DNA of 64,000 bases from Paraburkholderia tagetis (GTDB lineage Bacteria; Pseudomonadota; Gammaproteobacteria; Burkholderiales; Burkholderiaceae): assembly GCF_022213065.1 (NCBI RefSeq), contig NZ_JAKLJA010000011.1, positions 124,001 to 188,000 of the forward strand, given 5' to 3'. Shown piece by piece: positions 17,445-27,125 of the stretch (its first letter is position 1; each line of letters starts with the position of its first letter). Under the pieces are notes generated by a model. It saw only the letters and a program-made list of their open reading frames with translations. It ran no database searches and was not told the origin of the DNA. Made by a program: the position numbers and the translations under genes.

Positions 17445-18698
17445 TCAGGCCGGGGCGCCCGCATCGAGAGCGGCACGCTTAGGATCATGTTGTTCCGGAT
17501 ACACGTATGGCCCGAGCCGTACGATCGACACCACGGCGATCAAAACAAAGGCGGAGAGCGTCCAGAGGGCGATCTTGTAGGAGTGTGTGAGGTCAAACGA
17601 TAGTCCCGATGCGAAGATCATGATGCCGGCACCCCATCCCCACGCCATCCACATCGCACCGCTTACCCGGCCAAACAGGCGCAGATCGAAGTAGCGGCTT
17701 ACGATGAACGTAATGATGTCCGCTTCCGCGCCGATCGAAACACCTATCATTGCAGCAGCGATCATGGGTGCGTGACCTGTTGCGCCCGTTGCGAGAATGA
17801 GCACGCCAACGAGGGTCAACGCGAACGACATCGCAGCACAATAGGGTGCATGAACCCGATCCATCAACCACCCCGCGAATAATCGGCCGACTGCCGATGT
17901 CAAGCCGGCGATCGACAGCATCGTTGCAGCAGTCGCCACCGTTTCGCCGCGATCGGTCATCATGGGCACAAGTTGCGAAAGCAACGCGAGCAGTACACCG
18001 GACACACAGAAGATCGAAAGGCCCAGCAGACGGAATGTACGATCCTTCAGGAATAGCGACCAGAGCGACGGTAGTTCCCGTTTTGCTTTAAGTGCTTTAC
18101 ACACCAGATCTTCATCTACGCCTGGCGGCATCTTGACGAGAAAGTAAAGCGCGGGAACCGAAAATACCGCCATCAACGCAGCGACGCCGAAATAACCAGC
18201 ACGCCAGCCGAAGTGCTTCAGCAGATAACCCGCGTAGTGCGGCATGAACATCGCGCCGATTGCGGTGCCGCCAACCATCAAACCCAGTGCCAGGCCACGC
18301 TGACGGTCGAAGCGGGCGCAAATGACTTTCGCATAAGGCAGCGCATTCGTGCTGGGCGCGAAGAGACCGACCGCAACGAATGCCAGTGCGAATATCCAGG
18401 GAGACGCCGGCAACAGGCCCACGAGCGCTGTGGACGCTGCAAACAGGATCAGAAATAGCAGGGTAGGGCGACGCACGCCCATTTTGTCGATAAGAGATCC
18501 TAGAAGGATGGTTCCCGGCCCCATCGAAAACTCGAAGATGGTCAAGCCGAGTGAAACCTGCGCGCGGCTCCAGTGATTCTCCGCAGCGATTGCCTTGATG
18601 AACATGCCGAACATGAATGCGGACAACACACCGGCACCGACAGAAAGGCAGACCGCGCCGCCGAGTACCGTCCACCATCGATTAATATCGCGTTTCAA
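17445..18698 (-). CDS. MFS transporter, oxalate/formate antiporter (OFA)-like
   Basis: This 417-aa protein has 12 predicted TM segments and a start (WWTVLGGAVCLSVGAGVLSAF) and loop GSLIDKMGVRRPTLLF typical of the OFA/monocarboxylate branch. It ends close to the convergent 63-aa gene. Its first codons overlap the end of the upstream 161-aa gene by 17 bp, so the two are translated from one transcript that probably starts at the porin (20399). A carboxylate substrate is inferred. Confidence 0.83.
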   Translation of the reverse strand: MKRDINRWWTVLGGAVCLSVGAGVLSAFMFGMFIKAIAAENHWSRAQVSLGLTIFEFSMGPGTILLGSLIDKMGVRRPTLLFLILFAASTALVGLLPASPWIFALAFVAVGLFAPSTNALPYAKVICARFDRQRGLALGLMVGGTAIGAMFMPHYAGYLLKHFGWRAGYFGVAALMAVFSVPALYFLVKMPPGVDEDLVCKALKAKRELPSLWSLFLKDRTFRLLGLSIFCVSGVLLALLSQLVPMMTDRGETVATAATMLSIAGLTSAVGRLFAGWLMDRVHAPYCAAMSFALTLVGVLILATGATGHAPMIAAAMIGVSIGAEADIITFIVSRYFDLRLFGRVSGAMWMAWGWGAGIMIFASGLSFDLTHSYKIALWTLSAFVLIAVVSIVRLGPYVYPEQHDPKRAALDAGAPA

Positions 18699-19167
18699 AA
18701 TATTCTCCTTGCTGCGCGCCGAGTGCGGAAAGCAGGTCGTTCAGATAACCGGACTTCGCCGGAAGAACCATCATCGTGCTATAGGGGCGCAGCACATCGG
18801 CAGTGCTGTTCGATTTCTTCCCGGAAGGGCTGATCACGACGGACACGGTAACGCCATTCATGCGATACGTCTTCGCTGCGACAGCAATCGCTTTGGCATC
18901 CTCACCTTCACGGCCCGAAATCACGACGGTATCAGGCATACCAAGCCATTCGTCTAACGCATCGGGGTTCAGGCCAGCGCCGGCATCCGGGCATTGCAGA
19001 AGCTCTGCGAAATCACTCGCCTTCGAAAACTCAACGTCGGCATAGGTGCGGCAGTTTGCGACTTCTGCATCGTTATCCGACAATGCGATCACGCGAATGC
19101 GACGAGGGGAGGAATTCGGAGTCTTGATTCTATAACGCACTTCGGATGGAGTCTGGTAATCAGGCAT
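18682..19167 (-). CDS. hypothetical protein, 161 aa
   Basis: I do not recognise this protein. It is soluble, has no signal peptide, and shows an alternating beta/alpha pattern (RRIRVIALSDNDAEV; MPDTVVISGREGEDAKAIAV; MNGVTVSVVISPSG) suggestive of a small Rossmann-like or SIS-like fold. The gene overlaps the following MFS gene by 17 bp and follows the porin by 80 bp, so it belongs to a porin-hypothetical-carrier unit. Coding potential is supported by the overlap and by length. Confidence 0.6.
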   Translation of the reverse strand: MPDYQTPSEVRYRIKTPNSSPRRIRVIALSDNDAEVANCRTYADVEFSKASDFAELLQCPDAGAGLNPDALDEWLGMPDTVVISGREGEDAKAIAVAAKTYRMNGVTVSVVISPSGKKSNSTADVLRPYSTMMVLPAKSGYLNDLLSALGAQQGEYFETRY

Positions 19168-19247
19168 AGCTTACTTCCGCGGATCGATCGTCAGATTTCG
19201 TTTAAAAAGGCGCGGAGGAGCGCTTCTTATGCCCCCCGCGCCGCTGC

Positions 19248-20399
19248 TTAGAAGCGATGTCGCAGCACGAGCTTCACAGCGATCTGCGTCGGCGTGGTCG
19301 AGGCACCGAGTGATCCGATTGTTGCGACCGCCGTCTTGCCAGTCGAATCGATACCAGTAGCGTGTTGCCAGACCCCGCTAAGCTGAATATCCGTGGCCTT
19401 GGAGAGGAAGTAGTCCGGACCAAAAATGACCTGATTATAGTGTGCCGTCCTGCCGGGCGCATGCACTGTCGTATAGTCGTAGGCAGCCGCGACCATCAAC
19501 GTTGGCACGATGCGATAACGGACATTGCCTTCATAGCTGCTGAGCGTAGCCGAGCCGGTATTAGGCGTCGTGGAGGTTTTCAGCATGTCGCTGAAGACCG
19601 TGCGCGTATAGACAAAACTGATTTGGCCCCCAGTGCCGAATCGGTAGCCAATACCTGCTCCGAAGATCGCCTGCGTATTCGCGGACAGAAACCCGCTGAA
19701 TGAGGGCGATTTCCCCGGGGACTTGAAAGCCGCGACAGCGGGCTCCACTGAACTGTCGTAGACCGAGACAGCAGGGTTGTTGATATTCTCGTACGCAATT
19801 GCAGCGAGAACAGGACCTGAATCGTAGGTCATCGCCAGTTGATACCGGCGACTCGTAGCAAAGTTGCCCGGCGTCCCGCCCGGCGCAAATTCCCCATCGA
19901 ACTTGAAGCCCGCGAACGTGGGCGAGATGTAGCGAATCGAACTGTCGAACCGGAAATTCGCGTTCAGGTTATCGAAATCGCCCTGATGGCTCCCGATCCA
20001 CGCCCAGATGCCCGTTGCTGCCAGGCGCTCGCCCAAATCATCATGCATCGCGTCGTATTGCCGGCCCATCGTGAGTCGGCCATAAGGCGTTTGCAGACCC
20101 ATCCACGCCGAGCGGCCAAAAAGGCGACCACCTTGTGAGAGCGTGCCAGCAGAAGCGTCGAAACCGTTCTCCAGATCAAAGATCGCCTTCATGCCGCCGC
20201 CAAGATCTTCGGCGCCGCGCAGACCCCAGCGGCTGCCGTTGGTTTGACCTTTGACCATACCGACGACCGAGCCGCCACCCTGATTGCTGACGTAGTTGAT
20301 ACCCTCGTTGATGATGCCGTACAGTGTCACCGAGCTTTGAGCGTGTGCAACGCTGACGAGGGCAGGGAAAGCTATCAGCGGAAGTAACTTTGTTCTCAT
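19248..20399 (-). CDS. general bacterial porin (OmpC-like)
   Basis: This 383-aa outer-membrane porin has a signal peptide (LLPLIAFPALVSVAHA) followed by QSSVTLYGIINEGINYVSNQ. Other features are GSRWGLRGAEDLGGGMKAIF, FGRSAWMGLQTPYGRLTMGRQYD and the terminal LVLRHRF. It is clearly paralogous to the porin at 7648-8832. It sits between the solute-binding protein and the MFS carrier and probably provides the outer-membrane entry for this block. Upstream there is only a half-site of the regulon palindrome (GTTCC at 20446), too weak to call. Confidence 0.93.
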   Translation of the reverse strand: MRTKLLPLIAFPALVSVAHAQSSVTLYGIINEGINYVSNQGGGSVVGMVKGQTNGSRWGLRGAEDLGGGMKAIFDLENGFDASAGTLSQGGRLFGRSAWMGLQTPYGRLTMGRQYDAMHDDLGERLAATGIWAWIGSHQGDFDNLNANFRFDSSIRYISPTFAGFKFDGEFAPGGTPGNFATSRRYQLAMTYDSGPVLAAIAYENINNPAVSVYDSSVEPAVAAFKSPGKSPSFSGFLSANTQAIFGAGIGYRFGTGGQISFVYTRTVFSDMLKTSTTPNTGSATLSSYEGNVRYRIVPTLMVAAAYDYTTVHAPGRTAHYNQVIFGPDYFLSKATDIQLSGVWQHATGIDSTGKTAVATIGSLGASTTPTQIAVKLVLRHRF

Positions 20400-20544
20400 A
20401 TGTCTCCAATCATGATTTTAAACGACAACCGATCTATATCCGGCTGTTCCTTTCACGCAAACATGCCGCAGTATGAAAAAGCGTATCGCATAACTAATTA
20501 AACAAGTTCGCTCAAAAATCCAGGTATTCCAGGTGGGCGACCTC

Positions 20545-20567
20545 AAAAAATCGGGGTACTTTCCCGA
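20545..20567 (-). terminator. Rho-independent terminator of the ABC/cupin operon
   Basis: Read on the minus strand, TCGGG/CCCGA arms (20551-20567) are followed by a run of six T (20545-20550). It sits 12 bp after the stop of the solute-binding protein gene, so it ends the long minus-strand operon that begins at the ABC permease. Confidence 0.75.
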
Positions 20568-20578
20568 CCCGGCATCGA

Positions 20579-21643
20579 CTACGTGCCGCTGAACACACTA
20601 TTGAACAACGCCTGATTCTTCGCCTGGTTGTCGATGATGTCCTTATTCGAAATAATCTGCATCGACACGTCTGGAAGCTTGCGCTTCACCGTCGTATTCG
20701 TCACAGCCATATCGTGTGCCGCATACATCGCCTGACCGTCGGTAAGCAGGAAGTCATAAAACAAGACCGCTGCATTCGGATGTCTGAGCATGTGAGCGAC
20801 ACCGACGCCGTTAGGCTGGGTGATAGCGGGCCCGATCGAAAACCAGTCGATAGGTGCCCCGGCCTCTTTCATGGACTGGACCTTGTAGTTGTAGACACCG
20901 AAAGCCATCGGCACATCTCCCGAGGCGACCAGATTCGCCACGAGCGTATGGCCACGCCGCACGGACACGCCGTTTTTCGCGACGATCTGCTTAAAAAGGG
21001 CGATTCCCGGTTGGCCGCCGAGATTGTGAACCGTTTCCGCGAACCACGGCAACGAATCCTGGCCTTCCACGCCGAGCTTGCCCTTCCACCTCGGATCGAG
21101 AAGATCCTTGTACGACGTCGGAAGATCAGCCTTTTTTATCAGGTTGGTGTTGTACGCGACGGTGAACACGTTCAGGCGCGTAGCCGTCCATGCGTTGCTA
21201 TCCTGAATCGCCGCGGGAATCAGCAATTTCAGAACCGGCGAATTGATCGGCTGCAACAGTTTTTCCCGATACATCGCCTCAAGCTGCGGACCGTTGGTTT
21301 CGAACACGTCAGCTTCGTAGCGACCGGCGCGGCCTTCGGAAATGGCGCGTTGCAGAATACCGGAAGCGCTCGAGCGCCAAACAGTCACGTGCACACCGTA
21401 CTTCTGCTCAAACGCCTTTACGATCGGATCGAAATCAGCAGGCGGCAGGGACGAATACACCGTCAGCTTGTTTTCCTGCTTCGCCCCGTCAACCAGTTTC
21501 TGCGTGCGATCTGCACCGTTGTATTGCGCAACAGATTCACTCGATACATAACCGGCCGAGAAAGCGGGGCTGGCGCCGAATAACGTCAGCGCGGCGCCAA
21601 GAAGCCCAGCCATCGCTGCGAGGCGGAAATTCCTCTTCATCAA
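20579..21643 (-). CDS. ABC transporter solute-binding protein (family 1)
   Basis: This 354-aa periplasmic protein has a signal peptide (LAAMAGLLGAALTLFGASPAFSA, shown here in part). The mature part, KLTVYSSLPPADFDPIVKAF, FEQKYGVHVTVWRSSASG and DPRWKGKLGVEGQDSLPWF, places it in the same family as the protein at 15857-16915. It is the last gene of the operon permease-ATPase-cupin-cupin-bicupin-SBP, so it is the likely receptor of that ABC transporter. Two adjacent Met codons can serve as start. Ligand unknown. Confidence 0.88.
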   Translation of the reverse strand: MMKRNFRLAAMAGLLGAALTLFGASPAFSAGYVSSESVAQYNGADRTQKLVDGAKQENKLTVYSSLPPADFDPIVKAFEQKYGVHVTVWRSSASGILQRAISEGRAGRYEADVFETNGPQLEAMYREKLLQPINSPVLKLLIPAAIQDSNAWTATRLNVFTVAYNTNLIKKADLPTSYKDLLDPRWKGKLGVEGQDSLPWFAETVHNLGGQPGIALFKQIVAKNGVSVRRGHTLVANLVASGDVPMAFGVYNYKVQSMKEAGAPIDWFSIGPAITQPNGVGVAHMLRHPNAAVLFYDFLLTDGQAMYAAHDMAVTNTTVKRKLPDVSMQIISNKDIIDNQAKNQALFNSVFSGT

Positions 21644-21734
21644 GAGTCTCCGGGATGATTACTTTGGCAGGGCACATCGGCATGATGTACCCCACACCTT
21701 CAGCTGTAGCGGATTAACGGCTCAGCGGCCAAAT

Positions 21735-22853
21735 TCAAGCTGCGAGCGACGGCAGCGTTTCCAGTTCCTTCGCGTACGCGCCATCCATTTGCATCGAAAG
21801 GCCGATCTTTTCCAGCTCCGACGAGAACGTCGAACGGATGACCGGATTTTCGTCCGCGTAGTCGATTTGGCATCCGCCGATGCGCCGCGAAATCCACGCC
21901 TTCGGCACGCCTTGCGAATTGCGCTGCGATACGACTTCGTGCTTGAGCGCGAGGTAACGCGACGGATTCGGATTCGTGTTGAAGTGCTGGTGGAACTCGC
22001 CGTTGGCCGGAGTGATTAGCGAGCCGGCTTGCCAGTCGTAACGCTTCGGCTCTTCACCTTCACGCCACATCATCGAGTAGCCCGAACCACTCATGATGAT
22101 GACGTGCGCACCGGGGCCGTGCGAGTGCGCTTTCTTGTACGTCGAGGTCGGGAATTGCGAAATATGGCTGTTCTGCGAACCGCGCGCCATGTTGAAACGG
22201 ATGTGACCGCCGCCGGCACCCCGTTCGGCTGCACTGATCAGCGGCAGGTTCACCGCGTCGGCGACGAAATTCGTGTCCATCAGCAAACCCTTCTGTTCGC
22301 CGCCATTCGCGAAGTAGTCGGGCTCGCCGTTGAAGCGGTCCTTGAAATCGTACGCTGTGCCGAAGATGAAATCGATGTCTTCGAGCGCGTTGATCGTGGG
22401 GGGGGCGTTCGTGACCGCGACAAAACGCGCGGCGTCCTTGCCAGACGTGTTGTAGTGCGTGTGCCAGCAGTTCAGGGGGATGGCGAAGAGGGCGCCGGCT
22501 TGCCATTCGAACGTGACTTCCGCGCCCGCTTCGTTGCGAACGGTAGTCGATCCCCGGCCGCTCAGGACGTAAATCATTTCTTCGAACAACTGGCGCTGCG
22601 GCGCGAGCGATTTGCCCGGCGGAATTTCGCAGACATAGCAGTCGTTCGACGTGCGCGACGCTTCGTGGTTGATATAGACGCCTTTGCCTCCACGCCGCGC
22701 CCAATCCTTCAGATCAACCGTGCGCAGGTCCTGGATATAGTGACCGTCGATGATGTCCAGGCCTTGCTGGGCAATCCAGCGCGTATACGCCGTTTCCTTC
22801 TCGGTGGCGAATTTCTTCGCCATGTCCTCGGAAACAACTGCGTTCTTGCTCAT
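21735..22853 (-). CDS. bicupin protein 1 (gentisate dioxygenase-like fold)
   Basis: This 372-aa protein has two cupin modules. The N-terminal one (about residues 75-150) has the fold pattern, but its motif 1 reads APQRQLFEEMIYVLSGRG, where the usual metal-binding H-x-H is Q-x-Q. The C-terminal one (about 225-310) has YKKAHSHGPGAHVIIMSGSG with H-x-H, and motif 2 EFHQHFN. The single metal site is therefore probably C-terminal. Start ATG 22853 (MSKNAVVSED) has a GGAG-like site; a second ATG lies 12 bases upstream. It shares its HQHFN motif with both neighbouring cupins and with the bicupin at 43784. Ring cleavage or another oxidative reaction on a carboxylated substrate is inferred. Confidence 0.8.
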   Translation of the reverse strand: MSKNAVVSEDMAKKFATEKETAYTRWIAQQGLDIIDGHYIQDLRTVDLKDWARRGGKGVYINHEASRTSNDCYVCEIPPGKSLAPQRQLFEEMIYVLSGRGSTTVRNEAGAEVTFEWQAGALFAIPLNCWHTHYNTSGKDAARFVAVTNAPPTINALEDIDFIFGTAYDFKDRFNGEPDYFANGGEQKGLLMDTNFVADAVNLPLISAAERGAGGGHIRFNMARGSQNSHISQFPTSTYKKAHSHGPGAHVIIMSGSGYSMMWREGEEPKRYDWQAGSLITPANGEFHQHFNTNPNPSRYLALKHEVVSQRNSQGVPKAWISRRIGGCQIDYADENPVIRSTFSSELEKIGLSMQMDGAYAKELETLPSLAA

Positions 22854-22930
22854 TGACTTCTCCATTTAATGCGGGTTGCGTACACAACAAGATAGCTCGC
22901 GCAGCCGCAAGCTAACCGATTCAGCGTGGC

Positions 22931-23539
22931 TTAGACGGTGGCCGTCTTTTTCAGGTACTCGCGGATCTTCTCGGCTGTGAGCGTCACGGCCGGATCGTAT
23001 TCCGGCGCGTCTTCCAGTTGTTGCAGATCGTTGAGGCCGCTCTTCCAGAAAATGCGGTTGATCGCGGAAATCAGGCGCACGGGGCGATCCGGGTCTGCGT
23101 TGAAATGCTGATGAGCCGTGCCAGGCGGGATATAGATTACGTCGCCGGCTTCCCATTCGAAGCGCTTGACTTCACCGACCGGTTTCCACGCGTACTGATC
23201 GATAATTTCCACGTCGTAGTCCTGGTGCAGGTCATAGCCGCGTCCTTCGAGCACGTAGAGGCATTCTTCAGCCAGGTGACGGTGCTTGCCCGAATTGCTG
23301 CCCGGCGGAATGATCTGCATGTATGCGTCGACCGTCTCCATGCGCGTGTTCATGCCTTCATTCAGCAGGTGCTTGAGCAGGCCCTGGCGCGACATCTCCC
23401 ACGGCATGTTCTCAGGCCGCACGATCTTTGCGCGCCTGGCGTTACGCTCCGGGGTTTGTTCTGCGTTGTCCAGCAGACCCTTGTAAAGCGCACGATTTTC
23501 TTCGCCAGCCAGCCATTTTCCCGATTCGGTCCATGCCAT
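22931..23539 (-). CDS. single-domain cupin protein A
   Basis: This 202-aa cupin has a complete metal site: motif 1 GSNSGKHRHLAEECLYVLEG (H-x-H-x3-E) and motif 2 PPGTAHQHFNADP. Its N-terminal region is helical (GLLKHLLNEGMNTRMETVD). The start is 2 bp after the stop of the upstream cupin gene, so the two are tightly coupled and may form a hetero-oligomer. The metal cannot be told from sequence; Fe, Mn and Ni cupins share this motif. Substrate unknown. Confidence 0.8.
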   Translation of the reverse strand: MAWTESGKWLAGEENRALYKGLLDNAEQTPERNARRAKIVRPENMPWEMSRQGLLKHLLNEGMNTRMETVDAYMQIIPPGSNSGKHRHLAEECLYVLEGRGYDLHQDYDVEIIDQYAWKPVGEVKRFEWEAGDVIYIPPGTAHQHFNADPDRPVRLISAINRIFWKSGLNDLQQLEDAPEYDPAVTLTAEKIREYLKKTATV

Positions 23540-23541
23540 GA

Positions 23542-24162
23542 TCAGTAGCCCCCTTCCGGATGATTGAAATCAGTCTCTTCCATGCGTGCGACGAAACCGA
23601 CGCCGGTCGGCGACGGCTCGTCGGGGCGAGGTTCGACAGTCTTCTGAAACAGCATGTTCATGAACATGAACATCGGCTTCGTCTTGATGACGAGCGCACG
23701 CGCCGGCTTGTCGAGGCTGCGGTTGAAGTGCTGGTGCACGCAGTTGTTGTGCACGATCGCGATGTCGCCAGCTTCCCAGTCGTAGCGGATGCCGTCGTGC
23801 ACTTCGTAACCGATGCCGTCGAGAATGTAGAACGCTGCTTCGTTCACGTGGCCGTGCTTCTGCGAGTGACCGCCCGGCGAGTATTCTTCAAGGTGGATGT
23901 GGAAGGTCTGCGTGATGCCGTCCTTCGGTTGCACATAGTGACGGCTGAAGGTCTGCGGTCCCTTGCTGAACTTGATTTCATTGCCTTTGCGCACGCGCGG
24001 AACGGAGCGCAGGCGCTCCAGTTCCACGTTCAGGTTGTATGCGCCTTCAATGCCACGCACGAATACGCGATTCTTCACATTGCCAGCAGTGCTGTGATGC
24101 GATTCTTCAGCGCGCTGATCTTCCTCATACATCGAGTTCGTGTCGATGTTTGCTTCAGACAT
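23542..24162 (-). CDS. single-domain cupin protein B
   Basis: This 206-aa cupin has motif 1 SPGGHSQKHGHVNEAAFYIL (H-x-H-x3-E) and motif 2 VHNNCVHQHFNRS. It shares HQHFN with cupin A and the bicupins. It follows the ABC ATPase gene by 25 bp with a GGAGGC ribosome-binding site, and its stop lies 2 bp from the next start. Two tandem single-domain cupins plus a bicupin in one transporter operon is unusual; a multi-subunit metalloenzyme is one reading. Confidence 0.8.
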   Translation of the reverse strand: MSEANIDTNSMYEEDQRAEESHHSTAGNVKNRVFVRGIEGAYNLNVELERLRSVPRVRKGNEIKFSKGPQTFSRHYVQPKDGITQTFHIHLEEYSPGGHSQKHGHVNEAAFYILDGIGYEVHDGIRYDWEAGDIAIVHNNCVHQHFNRSLDKPARALVIKTKPMFMFMNMLFQKTVEPRPDEPSPTGVGFVARMEETDFNHPEGGY

Positions 24163-24187
24163 AGTGCCTCCTTGTTGTACAACGAAT

Positions 24188-25288
24188 TTACTGCGGATTC
24201 AACGCGACACAGCGGGTCGGATCGACGGAGACCCAGATCTTCGCGCCAACCGGCTCGCGATGCGACGGGTGCGCACGCGCGAGCAAAATTTGTTCACCGA
24301 CCTTGATCTGCAAATCAAGCGTTTCGCCAAGAAATACTTTGGAGTACACCGTACCTTCAAACACATTGCCATGCTCGATTGCTGGCTTGCTATCGAAGAT
24401 TTCCAGATTTTCGGGGCGCAACGAAACTACGGCTTTTTCGCCCACGTTCATGCCGCCACTGTGGGCCACCCTGATCGGACCAATAGTCGAATGAATGGTT
24501 AGCGCCTCTCCGTCCGTGTATCGGACCGTGCCATCGACAAAGCTCGTCGTGCCGATGAAATCGGCCACGAACCGATTGGCCGGCTGTTCGTAGATATCGC
24601 GAGGGCGCGCCTTCTGGACGATGCGGCCGTCCTTCATGATTGCGATTTCGTGCGACATCGCGAGCGCTTCTTCCTGGTCGTGCGTCACGTAAATCGTCGT
24701 GACGTTCAGCTCACGTTGCAGGCGCTTCAGTTCGAACCGCATCTTGTCGCGCAGCTTCGCGTCTAGATTCGACAGTGGCTCGTCGAGCAGCAGCAGTTTC
24801 GGCTCCATCACAATCGCGCGGGCGAGGGCCAAACGTTGCTGCTGGCCGCCGGACATCTTCGTTGCATCGCGATCTGCCGCATGATCGAGGCCGACTGCGG
24901 TGAGGGCGTGCATGACCTTTTCGGTGATCTGCTGTTTCGTGAATTTCTTCTTGCCGACCTCAAGCGGAAAGCTGCAATTCCTGAAAACGGTCATGTGTGG
25001 CCAGATCGCGTACGACTGAAACACCATTCCAAACTGACGTTTGTTTGGCGGTACAAAGATCTTGCGATCAGCATCAAACACGGTTACGCCGTTCGCTGCG
25101 ATTTTTCCGCCATCGGGCTTTTCGAGGCCCGCGATTGAGCGCAAAGTAGTGGATTTACCGCAGCCGCTCGGGCCGAGAAGCGTGAACAATTTGCCTTCTG
25201 GGACTTCGAAACTCACATTTTCAATGCCTGCGACTTTGGTGCCGTGACTGTCGAGATATACCGTGTTCAGATTCTGAATATTCAGCAT
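24188..25288 (-). CDS. ABC transporter ATP-binding protein (Fbp/Pot type)
   Basis: This 366-aa ATPase has Walker A GPSGCGKSTT (about residues 38-47), Q-loop GMVFQSYAIWPHM, signature MSGGQQQRLALARA, Walker B LLLLDEPLSNLDAKLR, the switch His in VTHDQEEAL, and a C-terminal TOBE domain. It energises the fused permease encoded 30 bp upstream (25319-27058) and presumably works with the solute-binding protein at 20579. The subfamily imports iron complexes, polyamines, thiamine and carboxylated or phosphonate compounds. Confidence 0.92.
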   Translation of the reverse strand: MLNIQNLNTVYLDSHGTKVAGIENVSFEVPEGKLFTLLGPSGCGKSTTLRSIAGLEKPDGGKIAANGVTVFDADRKIFVPPNKRQFGMVFQSYAIWPHMTVFRNCSFPLEVGKKKFTKQQITEKVMHALTAVGLDHAADRDATKMSGGQQQRLALARAIVMEPKLLLLDEPLSNLDAKLRDKMRFELKRLQRELNVTTIYVTHDQEEALAMSHEIAIMKDGRIVQKARPRDIYEQPANRFVADFIGTTSFVDGTVRYTDGEALTIHSTIGPIRVAHSGGMNVGEKAVVSLRPENLEIFDSKPAIEHGNVFEGTVYSKVFLGETLDLQIKVGEQILLARAHPSHREPVGAKIWVSVDPTRCVALNPQ

Positions 25289-25318
25289 TGTCGTCTCAAT
25301 AATTTCCGTTAGGCGAGT

Positions 25319-27058
25319 TCAGACCGATTTCACGCCGAATTTGCTGCCTACCCACTGCGCGATCGATACGAGTGTGAGCAGCCCAATCACAAACATCACA
25401 CTCAACGCCGACAGTTCCACGTATTGCCCGTTTTGCCACAGTTCCCAAACCACCACGGAAATCGTTTCGCTACCGGGGCTGTAAAGCAGAATCGAAGCGG
25501 ACAGTTCGCGGATCGACACAATGAACACGTAAATCCAGCCCCCCGTCAAACCAGGCTTGAGTAGCGGCAAAACGATACGAAAGAACGTCGTGCCCCAGCC
25601 AGAACCACACATTTCTGCCGATTCCTCCAATTCCTTTGACAACTGAAGCATCGAGATTTGCGTATAACGCATCCCATAGGGCATGAATCGTGTGATGTAT
25701 GCGATCAGAAGAATCCACAGCGTGCCGTAGATGCCGATGTTCACGTTCAGGAAGAAGATCATGAAAGCCAGGCCCAATACCAGACCCGGAAACACCATCG
25801 GAAGCGATGCAAGGTTATCAAGCAGCCAACGGCCGCGAATCTTCGTCTTGACCACGATCCAGCACACGATTGCGGAAAGCAGCATCACACTCGTTGCACA
25901 CGAAAAGCCGAGAAGCAAGCTGTTGCCTACGGCTTCCTTGAGTTCCGGATAGGTGAAGATATAGCGGTACGAATCGAGCGTCAGATGGCGCAGCGCTTCC
26001 ATTGACGGCGGCACATAGAACTTCTGGAAGGACGACCACAGCAGCACGAGCAGAGGCATGACCACGATTACAAGCGCGTACAGCACAAAGATCGCTGCAG
26101 TGAGATAGCGCCACGGTCCAAGGTCGATTGCGCGTGCTCGGAACGCTTTTCCGCTGACCGTCGTGAATTTTCCGCCCTTGGCAAGCAAGCGGCTCTGGAT
26201 GAAGATGCCGACCGAAGTGATGAGAAGCAGGATCGTTGAATAGGAAGCGGCCAGCCCGGTCGGCGTCGGATATTGCTGCAACGCTTCGTAAATCGATGAC
26301 GTGAGAACCTGGATTTTTACCGGCAGGCCGATTAGCGCGGGCACTTCGAAAGATTCGACGGCTCGCACGAAGAGGATGAGAATCGTCGAAACGATTGCAG
26401 GTACGGCAAGGCGCAATGTGATGCTGAACGTCGTCTTGAGGAGGCCCGCACCGCTCATGATCGCGGACTCTTCCAATGACGGGTCCATGCCACGAAACGC
26501 TGCCGACATCAGCAGGAAAGCCATTGGGGAATATTGCAATCCGTCGATCCAGACCATCCCGCCCATGCTGTAGATGTTGAACGGCGGGTGCGAAAGACCA
26601 AAACAGTGCATCAGTGCAACGTTCAAGACGCCGATCTTTGGGCTGGCAAGCAGAATCCAGGCGATCGTGAAGAGAATCGCCGGATTGATGAGCGGAACGA
26701 CCGTCACCACCGAAAAGAAACGGCGCAAAGGCGTGTTAGTACGCTCGTTGATCCAGGCAAGACCCGAGCCGACGACGAACGATACAAGCGCCGCGCCAAT
26801 TGCGAACTCCACCGAATTTGCGAAAGCCGACCAGGAGTCTGCGCTACCGAACGCAGTCCGGTAATTCCCGAAAGTAAATACCGATGGCGTATCTGCACCC
26901 TGCGGTGTCATGAAGCTCTGCCACAGCAGGAAGCAGAGTGGGATCAACGCCAGCACCGCGACGATAAGGATGGCGCTGCCTACCACCAGCCATTTTGGAT
27001 CGAGCCGCCTCCAGAACCGGGGCGGCGTATTGGCGACATCAAGTTGAAGCTCCACCAA
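25319..27058 (-). CDS. ABC transporter permease, two fused permease modules
   Basis: This 579-aa membrane protein is made of two homologous six-TM permease modules, as in FbpB/ThiP. EAA-loop signatures are present in both halves: EESAIMSGAGLLKTTFSITLRL (in part, about residue 195) and EESAEMCGSGWGTTFFRIVL (about residue 490). It is the first gene of the minus-strand operon that also encodes the ATPase, three cupins and a solute-binding protein. The regulon palindrome at 27089-27105 sits just upstream of a CATAAT -10-like box (27080-27085), so repression at this promoter is likely. Confidence 0.9.
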   Translation of the reverse strand: MVELQLDVANTPPRFWRRLDPKWLVVGSAILIVAVLALIPLCFLLWQSFMTPQGADTPSVFTFGNYRTAFGSADSWSAFANSVEFAIGAALVSFVVGSGLAWINERTNTPLRRFFSVVTVVPLINPAILFTIAWILLASPKIGVLNVALMHCFGLSHPPFNIYSMGGMVWIDGLQYSPMAFLLMSAAFRGMDPSLEESAIMSGAGLLKTTFSITLRLAVPAIVSTILILFVRAVESFEVPALIGLPVKIQVLTSSIYEALQQYPTPTGLAASYSTILLLITSVGIFIQSRLLAKGGKFTTVSGKAFRARAIDLGPWRYLTAAIFVLYALVIVVMPLLVLLWSSFQKFYVPPSMEALRHLTLDSYRYIFTYPELKEAVGNSLLLGFSCATSVMLLSAIVCWIVVKTKIRGRWLLDNLASLPMVFPGLVLGLAFMIFFLNVNIGIYGTLWILLIAYITRFMPYGMRYTQISMLQLSKELEESAEMCGSGWGTTFFRIVLPLLKPGLTGGWIYVFIVSIRELSASILLYSPGSETISVVVWELWQNGQYVELSALSVMFVIGLLTLVSIAQWVGSKFGVKSV

Positions 27059-27088
27059 CTGTCTCCTTGCGTGACTTCATTATGCGTG

Positions 27089-27125
27089 TTCCTTTATATG
27101 GAACAGCGTTTCCATTTTTAGGCGC
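27089..27125. promoter_or_regulatory. 17-bp palindrome, regulon site 2 (ABC/cupin operon)
   Basis: GTTCCTTTATATGGAAC at 27089-27105 is the exact reverse complement of the unit at 32073-32089. A degenerate partner (GTTTCCATTTTTAGGCG, 27109-27125) follows at the usual 20-bp offset. On the minus strand the good unit is 4 bp upstream of a CATAAT -10-like box for the ABC permease gene. Confidence 0.7.

Noticed and set aside
20446..20462. GTTCCTTTCACGCAAAC upstream of the second porin as another regulon site
   Set aside because: Only one arm is intact and no partner is present at the 20-bp offset, so it could be chance.
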